Assembly (NCBI RefSeq): GCF_024398035.1
Contig: NZ_CP073748.1
Location: forward strand, 797,501-861,500
Direction of reading: 5' to 3'
Source: Kordiimonas sp. SCSIO 12603
Lineage (GTDB): Bacteria; Pseudomonadota; Alphaproteobacteria; Sphingomonadales; Kordiimonadaceae
DNA: 64,000 nucleotides
Shown here: in pieces, positions 54,398-63,175 of the stretch
How the letters are laid out: the number at the start of each line of letters is the position of its first letter
Position numbering within the stretch: position 1 is the first letter of the stretch
Made by a program: the position numbers and the translations under genes
Notes under the pieces: model-generated
What the model was told of the DNA's origin: nothing
What the model saw: only the letters and a program-made list of their open reading frames with translations
Database searches by the model: none

Positions 54398-55693
54398 ATG
54401 ATAAAACCGTCGTCGGCTTCGTTAGCCGTCTTATTAGCGACCCTGCCAAGCGTCGTTACATCGGATGTTTTCGCATATGAAGAAGCGCAACATCAGATAC
54501 AAAATGAAATCAATATTGTACTCACGATCGATGAGGCTGTTAGGCTGGCCCTGACTTCTGATGACCCTTACCTCCGGCAACCGGAAGAAATGGCTTCTTC
54601 ATACGAACAGGCTGGTATCGCAGATAGCCAGTTAGCGGACCCTAAAGTGCGGCTAAACTTTGCAAACTGGCCTTTGGATAGTTTTAGCTATTCTCAGGAG
54701 CCTATGACCCAAATTCAAGTTGGGGTAAGTCAGTCCTTTCCAAAAGGGAATACTCTCAAATTTCGTCGTGAAAAACGCAATGCTCAGGCAAAAGGTGAAA
54801 GGCATAAGCAAGCACTTCGTGAACGTGAAGTAGTCCTGGATACTCGTATGATTTGGCTAGAACTGAGTTATCTCAGTGGAGCAAAATCAAAGATTCAGGA
54901 AAGCCGTACCGCAGTAAAAGAACTACTAACTGTAATACAATCGGTATTCTCTTCCGGCAGGCAAACTTCTCAAGATATCCTTAGAGCTGAACTGGAGATC
55001 AGCATTCTAGACGACCGTCTTGTCAACATTGAACGACAGACCGCTATGTTGCGCGCTAAGTTGGCCCGTAGAATTGGAAACAAAGCATTCAGTGCGCAAA
55101 TCCCATCGTCCCCTCCTGGGTTGAGGCATCCAAGCAACCCGACTGCTGTCCTTGAAACATTAATTAGCCATCCTGCTGCAAAACTGCGAAGCGCGATGAT
55201 TGAAGCGGCAGACAAGGATGTTTCGATCGCAGGGGAATCATACAAGCCAGGTTGGACCATCAATGCTGGATATGGGGCCCGAGGAGGCGATAGAACGGAT
55301 TTTGCCTCTGTCGGAGTTACTATGGATCTCCCTTTATTCACTGAAAAAAGACAAGATAAAAGAGTTCAAGCCGCTAAAAAAGCCCGTCAAGCCAATCGTC
55401 TTTCAAAAGATACGGTGCTTTTGGAGTTGCGTAAGCAATTGCAGGTGGCCCGCGCAGACTGGGAACAATTGGACGAAAGGATAAAACTCTATCAGTCTGT
55501 GGTCCTTGTACGTGCCAAAGATACACGAGAAGCAAGCCTAAATTCCTATCAAAGTGGTGTGACAGACTTTCCTGAACTTGTTCGTTCGAGATTGGCAGAA
55601 CTAGACACCGAACTCAAAATAATTCGCCTTAAGGCTGATCGATTTAAAGCTCAGGCACAACTCCTGTTTTTAGAAGGTGAAAATGATGCGTAA
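54398..55693 (+). CDS. cusC: TolC-family outer membrane efflux protein (CusC-like)
   Basis: 431 residues from the ATG with AAGGA 7 nt upstream. Signal peptide, then a repeated long coiled-coil pattern with LRQPEEMASSYEQAGIADSQLADPKVRL, typical of the CzcC/CusC outer-membrane channel. It overlaps cusB by 11 bp. It forms the exit duct of the tripartite efflux pump. Confidence 0.87.
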   Translation: MIKPSSASLAVLLATLPSVVTSDVFAYEEAQHQIQNEINIVLTIDEAVRLALTSDDPYLRQPEEMASSYEQAGIADSQLADPKVRLNFANWPLDSFSYSQEPMTQIQVGVSQSFPKGNTLKFRREKRNAQAKGERHKQALREREVVLDTRMIWLELSYLSGAKSKIQESRTAVKELLTVIQSVFSSGRQTSQDILRAELEISILDDRLVNIERQTAMLRAKLARRIGNKAFSAQIPSSPPGLRHPSNPTAVLETLISHPAAKLRSAMIEAADKDVSIAGESYKPGWTINAGYGARGGDRTDFASVGVTMDLPLFTEKRQDKRVQAAKKARQANRLSKDTVLLELRKQLQVARADWEQLDERIKLYQSVVLVRAKDTREASLNSYQSGVTDFPELVRSRLAELDTELKIIRLKADRFKAQAQLLFLEGENDA

Positions 55694-57161
55694 AATTCTT
55701 CTGACATCTACAATTGCACTTAGTGTAGGGCTAGGCCTTGGTTTTATTGGGCGCGATATGTTTGGCGACACTGAGCAGTCTGGTCCTTCGAATTCGAAGG
55801 AAAAGGAAATTTTATATTGGGTGGCACCCATGGATAAAAATTTCCGCAGTGACAATCCTGGTAAATCCCCAATGGGTATGGATCTCATACCTGTATATGA
55901 GGGTGAGGAAGCTGGGGCAGATGACCCAAATGCACTCAAGATTAGTGCTGCTGTAATCAACAACATCGGTGTTCGTACTGAAAAAATCGGCCTAGAAGAT
56001 TTAGCCCGAGAAGTTGATACCGTTGGCTATATTACACCAAATGAAGATTTAAGTTCACATGTCCATGTACGTTCAGCGGGCTGGGTTGAAAAATTGTACC
56101 GCAAGGCCGTAGGCGAATGGGTACAAAAGGATGAACTAATTTTCGAGTTGTATTCTCCAGAATTAGTTAATGCTCAAACTGAGTTTGTTCAGGCGATTAA
56201 GCTAAAGCAAAGTGCGTTAAAGGTTGCGGCGAAAGAACGTTTGAGAGCACTGGGGATGGAAGAAGGTCAAATTTCCCAGTTGGAACAGACAGGTAAAGTC
56301 AAGCAGCTGATAGAAGTCAGAGCACCACAGGACGGCGTCATACTAGCTCTTAATATCGGAGAAGGTATGCATGTTACACCAGGTAAAACGGTGTTTTCGC
56401 TTTCAGACTTGTCCAGTGTTTGGGTGAAAGTCGATGTCTTTGAAGGACAATCAGATTGGATTAAGGAAGGCCAAGATGTCCAGATGATATTGCCATTCCT
56501 TCCTGGAGAAAACTGGCAGGGGGCAGTTGACTATGTTTACCCCTTGGTAGACCCCAAAAGCCGAACAGTTCAGGTGAGACTTGCATTTGAAAATTCTGCA
56601 GGTCGATTGAAACCTAACATGTATGGTGAAATCCGAATAGAAGCCGAACCACTTGAGAATGTCTTAACTATTCCTCGTGAAGCTTTGATCAGAACAGGTA
56701 AAAATGACAGAGTGATTATCGCTGTCGAAGACAATAAATTTCGTCCGGCTGAAGTTTTAGTTGGTCGAGAATCTGGCGATAGACTGGAGATTAAAGCTGG
56801 TCTGCAAAGTGGCGAAACTGTCGTTACCTCGGGTCAGTTCCTTATTGACTCCGAAGCGAGTATTAATAGCTCATTCCTCCGCCTTCTAGATGCTGGGACA
56901 GAATCTGAGGATAATTTAGCCCATGAGATGGAAATGGAAACCCATCACGGCATGGGTACAGTAAATTCTATTACCGGCAAACATACCGTTAACCTTACAC
57001 ATCAACCAATTACCTCTTTGGGGTGGCCAGAAATGACCATGGACTTCACGGTTTCCAATTCTGTGGATCTCTCCCAATTCAGCGTTGGTGACATGATGCA
57101 CTTTGAACTTCGAAAGAATTCAGAAGGCATGTTTGAAATCACTAGCGCATCGAAAATGTAG
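55683..57161 (+). CDS. cusB: RND periplasmic adaptor with HMBD and CusF-like domains (CusB)
   Basis: 492 residues; the ATG at 55683 has GAAGG 5 nt upstream (55686 is also possible). After a membrane signal there is a degenerate heavy-metal-binding domain (YWVAPMDKNFRSDNPGKSPMGMDLIP; Met/Asp replace the Cys), then the lipoyl/beta-barrel adaptor core. From about residue 420 a CusF-like domain follows (LGWPEMTMDFTV, the Trp-Met-Met copper site). It docks CusA to CusC and can bind Cu(I)/Ag(I). Confidence 0.9.
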   Translation: MMRKILLTSTIALSVGLGLGFIGRDMFGDTEQSGPSNSKEKEILYWVAPMDKNFRSDNPGKSPMGMDLIPVYEGEEAGADDPNALKISAAVINNIGVRTEKIGLEDLAREVDTVGYITPNEDLSSHVHVRSAGWVEKLYRKAVGEWVQKDELIFELYSPELVNAQTEFVQAIKLKQSALKVAAKERLRALGMEEGQISQLEQTGKVKQLIEVRAPQDGVILALNIGEGMHVTPGKTVFSLSDLSSVWVKVDVFEGQSDWIKEGQDVQMILPFLPGENWQGAVDYVYPLVDPKSRTVQVRLAFENSAGRLKPNMYGEIRIEAEPLENVLTIPREALIRTGKNDRVIIAVEDNKFRPAEVLVGRESGDRLEIKAGLQSGETVVTSGQFLIDSEASINSSFLRLLDAGTESEDNLAHEMEMETHHGMGTVNSITGKHTVNLTHQPITSLGWPEMTMDFTVSNSVDLSQFSVGDMMHFELRKNSEGMFEITSASKM

Positions 57162-57176
57162 GAAACGGAGACGGAA

Positions 57177-60100
57177 ATGATTGCTAATATTATTAAATGG
57201 TCAATTTCCAACCGTTTTCTGGTTGTGATATTGACCCTATTGTTTACTGGGTGGGGGGCTTATTCGCTTTCCAAGACCCCTTTGGATGCAATACCTGATC
57301 TGTCGGATGTACAGGTAATTATTAAGACAACGTACCCTGGGCAAGCTCCGCAAGTTGTAGAAGATCAAGTAACTTATCCTTTAACCACGGCAATGCTCTC
57401 TGTACCTGGGGCGATGACGGTTCGGGGGTATTCGTTCTTCAATGACTCGTATGTATATATCATCTTTGAAGACGGTACAGATCTATACTGGGCAAGATCG
57501 CGGGTACTGGAGTATCTAAGCCAAGTAGCGCCAACTCTCCCAGCTGGAGCACGATCAGCACTGGGACCTGACGCAACAGGGGTTGGTTGGGTCTATCAAT
57601 ATGCTCTTATCGACAGGAGTGGCAAGCATGATCTAGCCCAGTTGCGTAGTATTCAGGATTGGTTTCTGAAGTATGAGCTACAAACGGTAGAGGGTGTCTC
57701 CGAAGTTGCTACGATTGGAGGCATGGTTAAGCAGTATCAGGTTGTGGTGAACCCTGCGAGACTACGTGCCTACGACATTCCCCTCAATAAGGTAAAAATG
57801 GCGATCAAGATGGGCAATCAGGAAACTGGTGGTCGTGTTATTGAGATGGCCGAAGCAGAATATATGGTTAGAGCTTCAGGCTACATTGATGAAATTGCTG
57901 ATCTTGAAGCAATCCCTATCAGTTTGTCACCCAATGGTACCCCCGTCCTATTAAAAGATATTGCTGAAATTCGTATGGGGCCAGAGCTTCGCAGAGGTAT
58001 TGGAGAACTCAATGGTGAAGGCGAAGCCGTCGGTGGTGTGATCATCATGCGTTGGGGTGAAAATGCGCTCTCAACAATTGATTTGGTGAAAGAAAAGTTA
58101 GAAACTTTAAAGAAGAGTCTACCAGAGGGTGTTGAAATCGTTGAAACCTATGACCGTTCTTCACTTATAAATCGCGCTGTTGAAACGCTGAATGAAAAGC
58201 TGATCGAAGAGTTTCTTGTTGTTGCTTTAGTATGTGCAGTTTTCCTTTTCCACTTAAGGTCATCTCTTGTTGTGGTGTTAAGCCTGCCAGTAGGTATTTT
58301 GGCCGCAATTATTGTTATGAATAGTCAAGGTGTTAATGCCAACATTATGTCTCTTGGCGGTATAGCTATTGCTATCGGGGCAATGGTAGATGCAACAATT
58401 GTTATGATTGAAAACTTCCATAAACATATGGAAGAAGAGGAGATAACATCTGAAAATAGATGGGAGGTTGTCTCAAAGGCTGCTGTAGAAGTAGGGCCGC
58501 CACTATTTTTCTCTCTACTGATTATTACGCTAAGTTTTGTGCCGATTTTTGCATTGGAAGCGCAGGAAGGAAGGTTATTCCATCCTCTAGCATTCACCAA
58601 AACATATGCAATGGCGGCAGCTTCAGCTCTCTCTATTACTATTGTTCCCGTTTTAATGGGGTATTTTATCCGGGGTAAAATCGTTCCAGAGCACAAAAAC
58701 CCTATCAACCAAGGGTTAATGGCAATCTATAAGCCGTTCATTGGCGCTGTGCTGAAATACCCTAAAATGATGGTCGTGATTACGTTGTTGATCATGGCAA
58801 GTGCATATTATCCTCTCAGCAAGATTGGTGGCGAGTTTATGCCGGATCTAGATGAGGGCGATTTGCTGTATATGCCGAGTGCCTATCCCGCTATCTCTGC
58901 TGGTAAAGCGGCGCAGATTGTCCAACAAACCAATAAACTGATTAAGACTATTCCTGAAGTGGAGGTTGTCTACGGAAAAGCAGGCAGAGCTGAAAGTGCT
59001 ACAGACCCTGCTCCTCTCACGATGATTGAGACGACAATTAAGCTTAAGCCGCGCAGCGAGTGGCGTAAAGGAATGACCACAGAGAAATTGAAGGCTGAGC
59101 TCAACCAATTGGTCAGTGTTCCTAGCTTAACCAACGTTTGGATCATGCCAATCAAAAACCGCATTGATATGCTAGCAACTGGAATTAAAACACCAGTTGG
59201 CATCAAGGTAGCCGGTCCTGATCTAGAAGTTATCAGTCAAATCGGTCAGGACATTGAAGCTGTTATGAAAGATGTACCTGGCACTGCTTCGGTTTATGCA
59301 GAGCGGGTAACTGGCGGGCGCTATATCAATACCGATATTGATAGAGTGAAAGCCGCACGATATGGGCTGAATATAGCAGATGTTCAAGATGTCATTCGCA
59401 CAGCAATTGGCGGTATGTCAGTTACTGAAAGCGTTGAAGGTCTTGAGCGCTACCCCGTCAATTTGCGCTATCCTCGCGATTACAGAGATTCTCTTGATCG
59501 TTTAAGGTCTCTCCCTATTGTCACACCAATGGGGGGACATATTCCGCTTGGCCAAGTTGCAGATATTACCGTTAGTGGTGGCCCAGGTGTTATTCGTAGC
59601 GAGAATGCTCGTTTGAACGGTTGGATTTATGTAGATATTTCCGGCGTTGACATCGGCAGTTATGTAAAAAAAGCGAAAGAAGTTGTTGAAAATAACATTG
59701 AACTTCCCGCTGGTTATTCAATCGCATGGTCCGGCCAATATGAATATATGGAAAGGGCAAAAGAAAAGCTGAGTGTAGTGGTTCCTGTTACACTGATTAT
59801 CATCTTACTTTTGTTGTTTATCAACTTCAAAAATCTGACATCTGTTCTCATCATTATGGGTACATTACCTCTATCGCTCGTAGGCGGTATCTGGCTCTTA
59901 TATTGGCTTGATTACAATCTATCAGTTGCTGTTGGCGTAGGCTTTATCGCATTGGCCGGTGTTGCCGTTGAAATTGGTGTGCTGATGATCGTCTATCTCA
60001 ATCAGGCCTGGGAGCGCGTTCAAAAAACAGTTGAAAAAGAAGGTCGAGAGCTAACCAGATCTGATCTGGCTAAGGCTGTTGTTGATGGTGCACTTCTCAG

Positions 60101-60323
60101 AGTTAGGCCAATCATGATGACGGTTGCTGTTATCATCGCAGGTTTGCTGCCAATTATGTTGGGTACAGGCACTGGCTCCGAGGTGATGCGGCGGATTGCG
60201 GCACCAATGGTTGGTGGCATGATTAGCGCTACAATACTAACGCTGCTGGTTATTCCTGCTGCCTATTTATTGTGGAAGTCTCGGGAAACTGTTGTCGAAA
60301 CTCAAGCAATAAATCAGAAATAG
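57177..60323 (+). CDS. cusA: CusA, Cu(I)/Ag(I) RND efflux pump
   Basis: 1048 residues with twelve membrane segments. The sequence follows CusA throughout (DAIPDLSDVQVIIKT; GPDATGVGWVYQYAL). The three Met of the periplasmic metal site are conserved as Met566 (LLYMPS), Met616 (PLTMIET) and Met665 (IDMLATG), matching E. coli 573/623/672. This triad argues for Cu(I)/Ag(I) rather than Zn/Co/Cd. It uses the proton gradient to drive export. Confidence 0.95.
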   Translation: MIANIIKWSISNRFLVVILTLLFTGWGAYSLSKTPLDAIPDLSDVQVIIKTTYPGQAPQVVEDQVTYPLTTAMLSVPGAMTVRGYSFFNDSYVYIIFEDGTDLYWARSRVLEYLSQVAPTLPAGARSALGPDATGVGWVYQYALIDRSGKHDLAQLRSIQDWFLKYELQTVEGVSEVATIGGMVKQYQVVVNPARLRAYDIPLNKVKMAIKMGNQETGGRVIEMAEAEYMVRASGYIDEIADLEAIPISLSPNGTPVLLKDIAEIRMGPELRRGIGELNGEGEAVGGVIIMRWGENALSTIDLVKEKLETLKKSLPEGVEIVETYDRSSLINRAVETLNEKLIEEFLVVALVCAVFLFHLRSSLVVVLSLPVGILAAIIVMNSQGVNANIMSLGGIAIAIGAMVDATIVMIENFHKHMEEEEITSENRWEVVSKAAVEVGPPLFFSLLIITLSFVPIFALEAQEGRLFHPLAFTKTYAMAAASALSITIVPVLMGYFIRGKIVPEHKNPINQGLMAIYKPFIGAVLKYPKMMVVITLLIMASAYYPLSKIGGEFMPDLDEGDLLYMPSAYPAISAGKAAQIVQQTNKLIKTIPEVEVVYGKAGRAESATDPAPLTMIETTIKLKPRSEWRKGMTTEKLKAELNQLVSVPSLTNVWIMPIKNRIDMLATGIKTPVGIKVAGPDLEVISQIGQDIEAVMKDVPGTASVYAERVTGGRYINTDIDRVKAARYGLNIADVQDVIRTAIGGMSVTESVEGLERYPVNLRYPRDYRDSLDRLRSLPIVTPMGGHIPLGQVADITVSGGPGVIRSENARLNGWIYVDISGVDIGSYVKKAKEVVENNIELPAGYSIAWSGQYEYMERAKEKLSVVVPVTLIIILLLLFINFKNLTSVLIIMGTLPLSLVGGIWLLYWLDYNLSVAVGVGFIALAGVAVEIGVLMIVYLNQAWERVQKTVEKEGRELTRSDLAKAVVDGALLRVRPIMMTVAVIIAGLLPIMLGTGTGSEVMRRIAAPMVGGMISATILTLLVIPAAYLLWKSRETVVETQAINQK

Positions 60324-60332
60324 GGGGCAGCA

Positions 60333-61187
60333 ATGACTAATCTGTTGTTTTGGAAGTTACATGCTCTTTTAGCGCATATTGCGGCTATCCTTATCATTAC
60401 ATCTACTGTGTTTTTTATGGTTGATTACCTTAGGAAAAAACACAGCGAACAAATGGGTGGTGTCGCAAAATGGCTTCTCTGGGCAGGTGTTTTGGCTGGT
60501 ATATCAGGAGCATGTTTTTGGCTTATAGGCCCAAGTGAACTGCAAGACGTGAGTAATACCCACGCACAAATTTCCTCGTATATTGGAACAGCAACATTTG
60601 CACTTGTTGCAGCTGTTGTCTTTGCATTCTTATTTCCTCACGGAAAAAAAGTGAGTGTGCAACAAGCAGCCAGTTCTTTCTTCGTTGGTGCTTTGGTCAT
60701 CGTCGCCAGTATCGAAGGGTTTGGATTGTTCTATGGAGGAACACCGTTCTTTCCGTCTAACAATGAAACTTTAAAAGATACATCTTCAGGGATGAATAGC
60801 ACGAGTAGCTCAGATTCAGTGAAAGAGTTTGTTGTTCAGTTTCAAACGGCACTACACAGTGATCGTTTTCTGGAAGTTTCAAATGCCTTTGATAGACAAG
60901 CCATCATCTTTGAAAATGGCGCAAAAGAACCTTCACTTGATGTTTATTTAAATGACCATCTTAAACCAGAAATGGCAATGCTTAAAGCAGCCAGACGCAC
61001 TGTTCTTTCTCAGGAAATTACTGAGCATGGGGCGATCGCATCCGTTGCAACCCGTTCCTTGTTGAGCTTCTCAGTTAAAGGTGAACAGAAGCAATTTGAT
61101 AGCACTGAGACGTTAGTGCTCTTCAGGTCTGATAGCAGTTGGAAAATCGTGCATGCCCATTGGTCATCACGGCCACACAGAAACTAA
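60333..61187 (+). CDS. Four-helix membrane protein fused to NTF2-like domain
   Basis: 284 residues, 9 nt after cusA. About four membrane helices (with His in WKLHALLAHIAAI) are followed by an NTF2/SnoaL-like domain (VKEFVVQFQTALHSDRFLEVSNAFDRQAIIFENG) that ends in WKIVHAHWSSR. The C-terminal domain is related to that of the 47072-48127 protein, but the His-rich linker is replaced by a Ser/Thr stretch. Conserved location in two metal operons suggests a role in metal handling at the membrane; no function is known. Confidence 0.7.
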   Translation: MTNLLFWKLHALLAHIAAILIITSTVFFMVDYLRKKHSEQMGGVAKWLLWAGVLAGISGACFWLIGPSELQDVSNTHAQISSYIGTATFALVAAVVFAFLFPHGKKVSVQQAASSFFVGALVIVASIEGFGLFYGGTPFFPSNNETLKDTSSGMNSTSSSDSVKEFVVQFQTALHSDRFLEVSNAFDRQAIIFENGAKEPSLDVYLNDHLKPEMAMLKAARRTVLSQEITEHGAIASVATRSLLSFSVKGEQKQFDSTETLVLFRSDSSWKIVHAHWSSRPHRN

Positions 61188-61214
61188 CTCTAGGTTTTAT
61201 GAAAGGATTTACTT

Positions 61215-61547
61215 ATGAAGTTTTTAAAATTGATCCTTATGGCAACGGTTATTGGTGTCTATTCGCCGGTGGTTTATGCTGACGGTGGGCACTCGCATTC
61301 CAAGAAAAATCAACAAAAACAATCTGCTATGGTTCACGCTAAGGTCAATAAAATTAAGAGATCGGAGAGAAAAATTAATGTCTCTCACGGCCCAATTAAA
61401 CAGTTGGGTTGGCCTGCTATGACGATGGATTTCAGGGTGGCAAAAGAAGTTAAACTTGATTTGATCAAAGAAGGTCAGGAGTTGATGATCTCAATTGAGC
61501 CTGGCCCAGATGGATTATACATCATTAAAAAAGTCATGATGCACTAA
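61215..61547 (+). CDS. cusF: CusF-like periplasmic copper chaperone
   Basis: 110 residues with a signal peptide and AAAGGA before the ATG. The OB-fold motif QLGWPAMTMDFRV holds the Trp and two Met of the Cu(I)/Ag(I) site, with His in NVSHGP as the fourth ligand. A His-rich GGHSHSKK segment follows the signal. It delivers metal to CusB. It is the last gene of the operon, before a terminator. Confidence 0.88.
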   Translation: MKFLKLILMATVIGVYSPVVYADGGHSHSKKNQQKQSAMVHAKVNKIKRSERKINVSHGPIKQLGWPAMTMDFRVAKEVKLDLIKEGQELMISIEPGPDGLYIIKKVMMH

Positions 61548-61567
61548 ATCTAACACATAGTTTTTTG

Positions 61568-61595
61568 GTTAGGGCCTACTGGCCCTAACTTTACT
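61568..61595 (+). terminator. Terminator of the Cus operon
   Basis: A perfect 9-bp stem GTTAGGGCC / GGCCCTAAC with a TACT loop is followed by TTTACT. Confidence 0.75.
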
Positions 61596-61616
61596 GATAT
61601 AGAAACAGCTTCAGTT

Positions 61617-62444
61617 TTGAGAATCGTATATTTTGGTACAGATTTATTATCGTCCTGTGTGAACGTGTTTATTCAATGCGGGCACACGATTGATGCGATA
61701 TATACGGGAATGGAAAATGATTTTTCTGAACAAATTAAACGTTTGGCCCAGAAATTTAATATTCCCATACACTTTAAACATCCGTCTACAGAAGAGCTGA
61801 TGGCCTATGTAAACGAAGGCGTGGAAATGTTTTTTGTTGCGGAATATCCGTTCAAGATTCCGTCTATTGATATGTTGAAGTATGGTGTAAACTTACATAC
61901 CAGCCTTCTGCCTGAAGGAAGAGGGCCGACACCTCTTCCGTATCTTATAAAAGATATACCCCATGCGGCAGGTCTTACTCTTCATAAGCTCTCTAGTATG
62001 TTTGATAGCGGTGATATTATTCTGCAACAGCCTATCATTCTATCATCATCAGAAACGTTAAATAGTTTGTCGATTAAAATGTATTTAGCTGCATCGATTC
62101 TCGTCGAGTAATTGTTAGGTGATTTGTCAACTTACTATGAACGTGCCGTTCCGCAAATACCTCAGCAAGGGTTAGCTGTGCCAGATCTAACGGAACGATT
62201 GATAGAATGGACCAGCAGCGGAAGAAATATCGAGGCTAAAATAAAGGCATTTGGTCATTTTGGTGTGATCGTTTTTTTTGCTGGAAAATACTGGCGTGTC
62301 ACACATGCTGAAGTTGTTGAATGTGAAAATGGTGAACCACCGGGTACACTTATTTATAAATCCAACGATTTAGTTGCTATCACAATTGTGGATGGCTTTA
62401 TTGTTATTCCGGTATCTGCTTTTTTCTCAATAGAATTAAACTGA
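61617..62444 (+). pseudogene. Formyltransferase-family gene with in-frame stop
   Basis: Two halves in the same frame are separated only by TAA at 62109-62111. The first (164 residues from a TTG without a clear ribosome-binding site) is a formyl-transferase N-domain: GVNLHTSLLPEGRGPTPLPY holds the catalytic His-Ser-Leu-Leu-Pro motif and FDSGDIIL the Asp. The second (110 residues) continues the C-terminal part. It resembles methionyl-tRNA or sugar-amine formyltransferases. The stop and the poor start suggest decay; a recoded or two-part protein is a less likely reading. Confidence 0.7.
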
Positions 62445-62464
62445 GAGTACCTTTAGAACAGGTA

Positions 62465-62486
62465 GGCAAGAGCCGTAGCTCTTGCC
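62465..62486. terminator. Hairpin between convergent genes
   Basis: A perfect 9-bp stem GGCAAGAGC / GCTCTTGCC with a CGTA loop lies between the formyltransferase remnant and the minus-strand cytochrome gene. No adjoining T-run, so terminator function is uncertain. Confidence 0.4.
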
Positions 62487-62494
62487 AGATGAGG

Positions 62495-62842
62495 TTACTT
62501 TTTGAGAAATGTTTTTCTCATATATCCTATAATGTCTTTTACATCCTTTTCAGTGAGCTCTGGATTGCCGCCAAGCGGAGGCATCGCTAAGTCAGCATCC
62601 GGACGCTCAAGCCCTTCTGTTATGTTTTGAAACAGAATAGCGTCAGTTTTTTTCAAAGGGCTTTTCTTGGAAGTGAAATCTGGAATGCCTGGCATCGTTG
62701 GCTTTCCTTTTTCACCATGACACGCAATACAAGTTTCCTCATATCGTTCTTGACCATTAGTAAGATCAAGAGGCTTCTCTATATTGATTGCCGTATTTGA
62801 GGCGAGCAATAACATGGAAGTGGTAATCATCGATAATGACAT
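62495..62842 (-). CDS. Small c-type cytochrome A
   Basis: 115 residues with an N-terminal signal (ITTSMLLLASN). One haem-binding CIACH and a likely Met ligand in AMPPLGGNPE, then a final helix IIGYMRKTF. GGGAG lies 6 nt before the ATG. Monohaem class I, periplasmic electron carrier. It follows a second cytochrome gene by 10 nt. Confidence 0.85.
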   Translation of the reverse strand: MSLSMITTSMLLLASNTAINIEKPLDLTNGQERYEETCIACHGEKGKPTMPGIPDFTSKKSPLKKTDAILFQNITEGLERPDADLAMPPLGGNPELTEKDVKDIIGYMRKTFLKK

Positions 62843-62852
62843 AATCTGCTCC

Positions 62853-63155
62853 CTACTTATTGCTGGCTCTGAGAAATGCTTCTATATCTCTAGCGACGTT
62901 GCCCGGGATATTTGCTCTAACCCGCATGTGTGTTACGTCTACATGCCATTCCTCGTCGGAGTTATCTTTTACGCTCCGCATATTGTGGCAACGAGCACAC
63001 GTTTTTGCCCAGGCCTTTGCACCTCTTGCGATTTGCTGAGGGTCCGGCTTTTTGGGCTTGGCCTTTGTTTGTGCTGCCCCAGCACTGCCCAGGCCTACAA
63101 GTGTAACCAGAGCGACTGCTGTCAGATAAGATATTGTTTGCCCATATTTACGCAT
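62853..63155 (-). CDS. Small c-type cytochrome B
   Basis: 100 residues. A signal peptide ends near GAAQ; the haem motif is CARCH, with His/Met residues in VTHMRVRANIPG as possible distal ligands. An AGGAG site precedes the ATG. Gene order porin-cytochrome B-cytochrome A on the minus strand, with 20- and 10-nt gaps, indicates one transcript. The electron partners are not in the window. Confidence 0.82.
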   Translation of the reverse strand: MRKYGQTISYLTAVALVTLVGLGSAGAAQTKAKPKKPDPQQIARGAKAWAKTCARCHNMRSVKDNSDEEWHVDVTHMRVRANIPGNVARDIEAFLRASNK

Positions 63156-63175
63156 AATGTTTCTCCTTTATACAC

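Noticed and set aside
62109-62111. TAA as a programmed recoding site in the formyltransferase
   Set aside because: TAA is not a selenocysteine or pyrrolysine codon, and no slippery sequence or stem was seen; decay is simpler.
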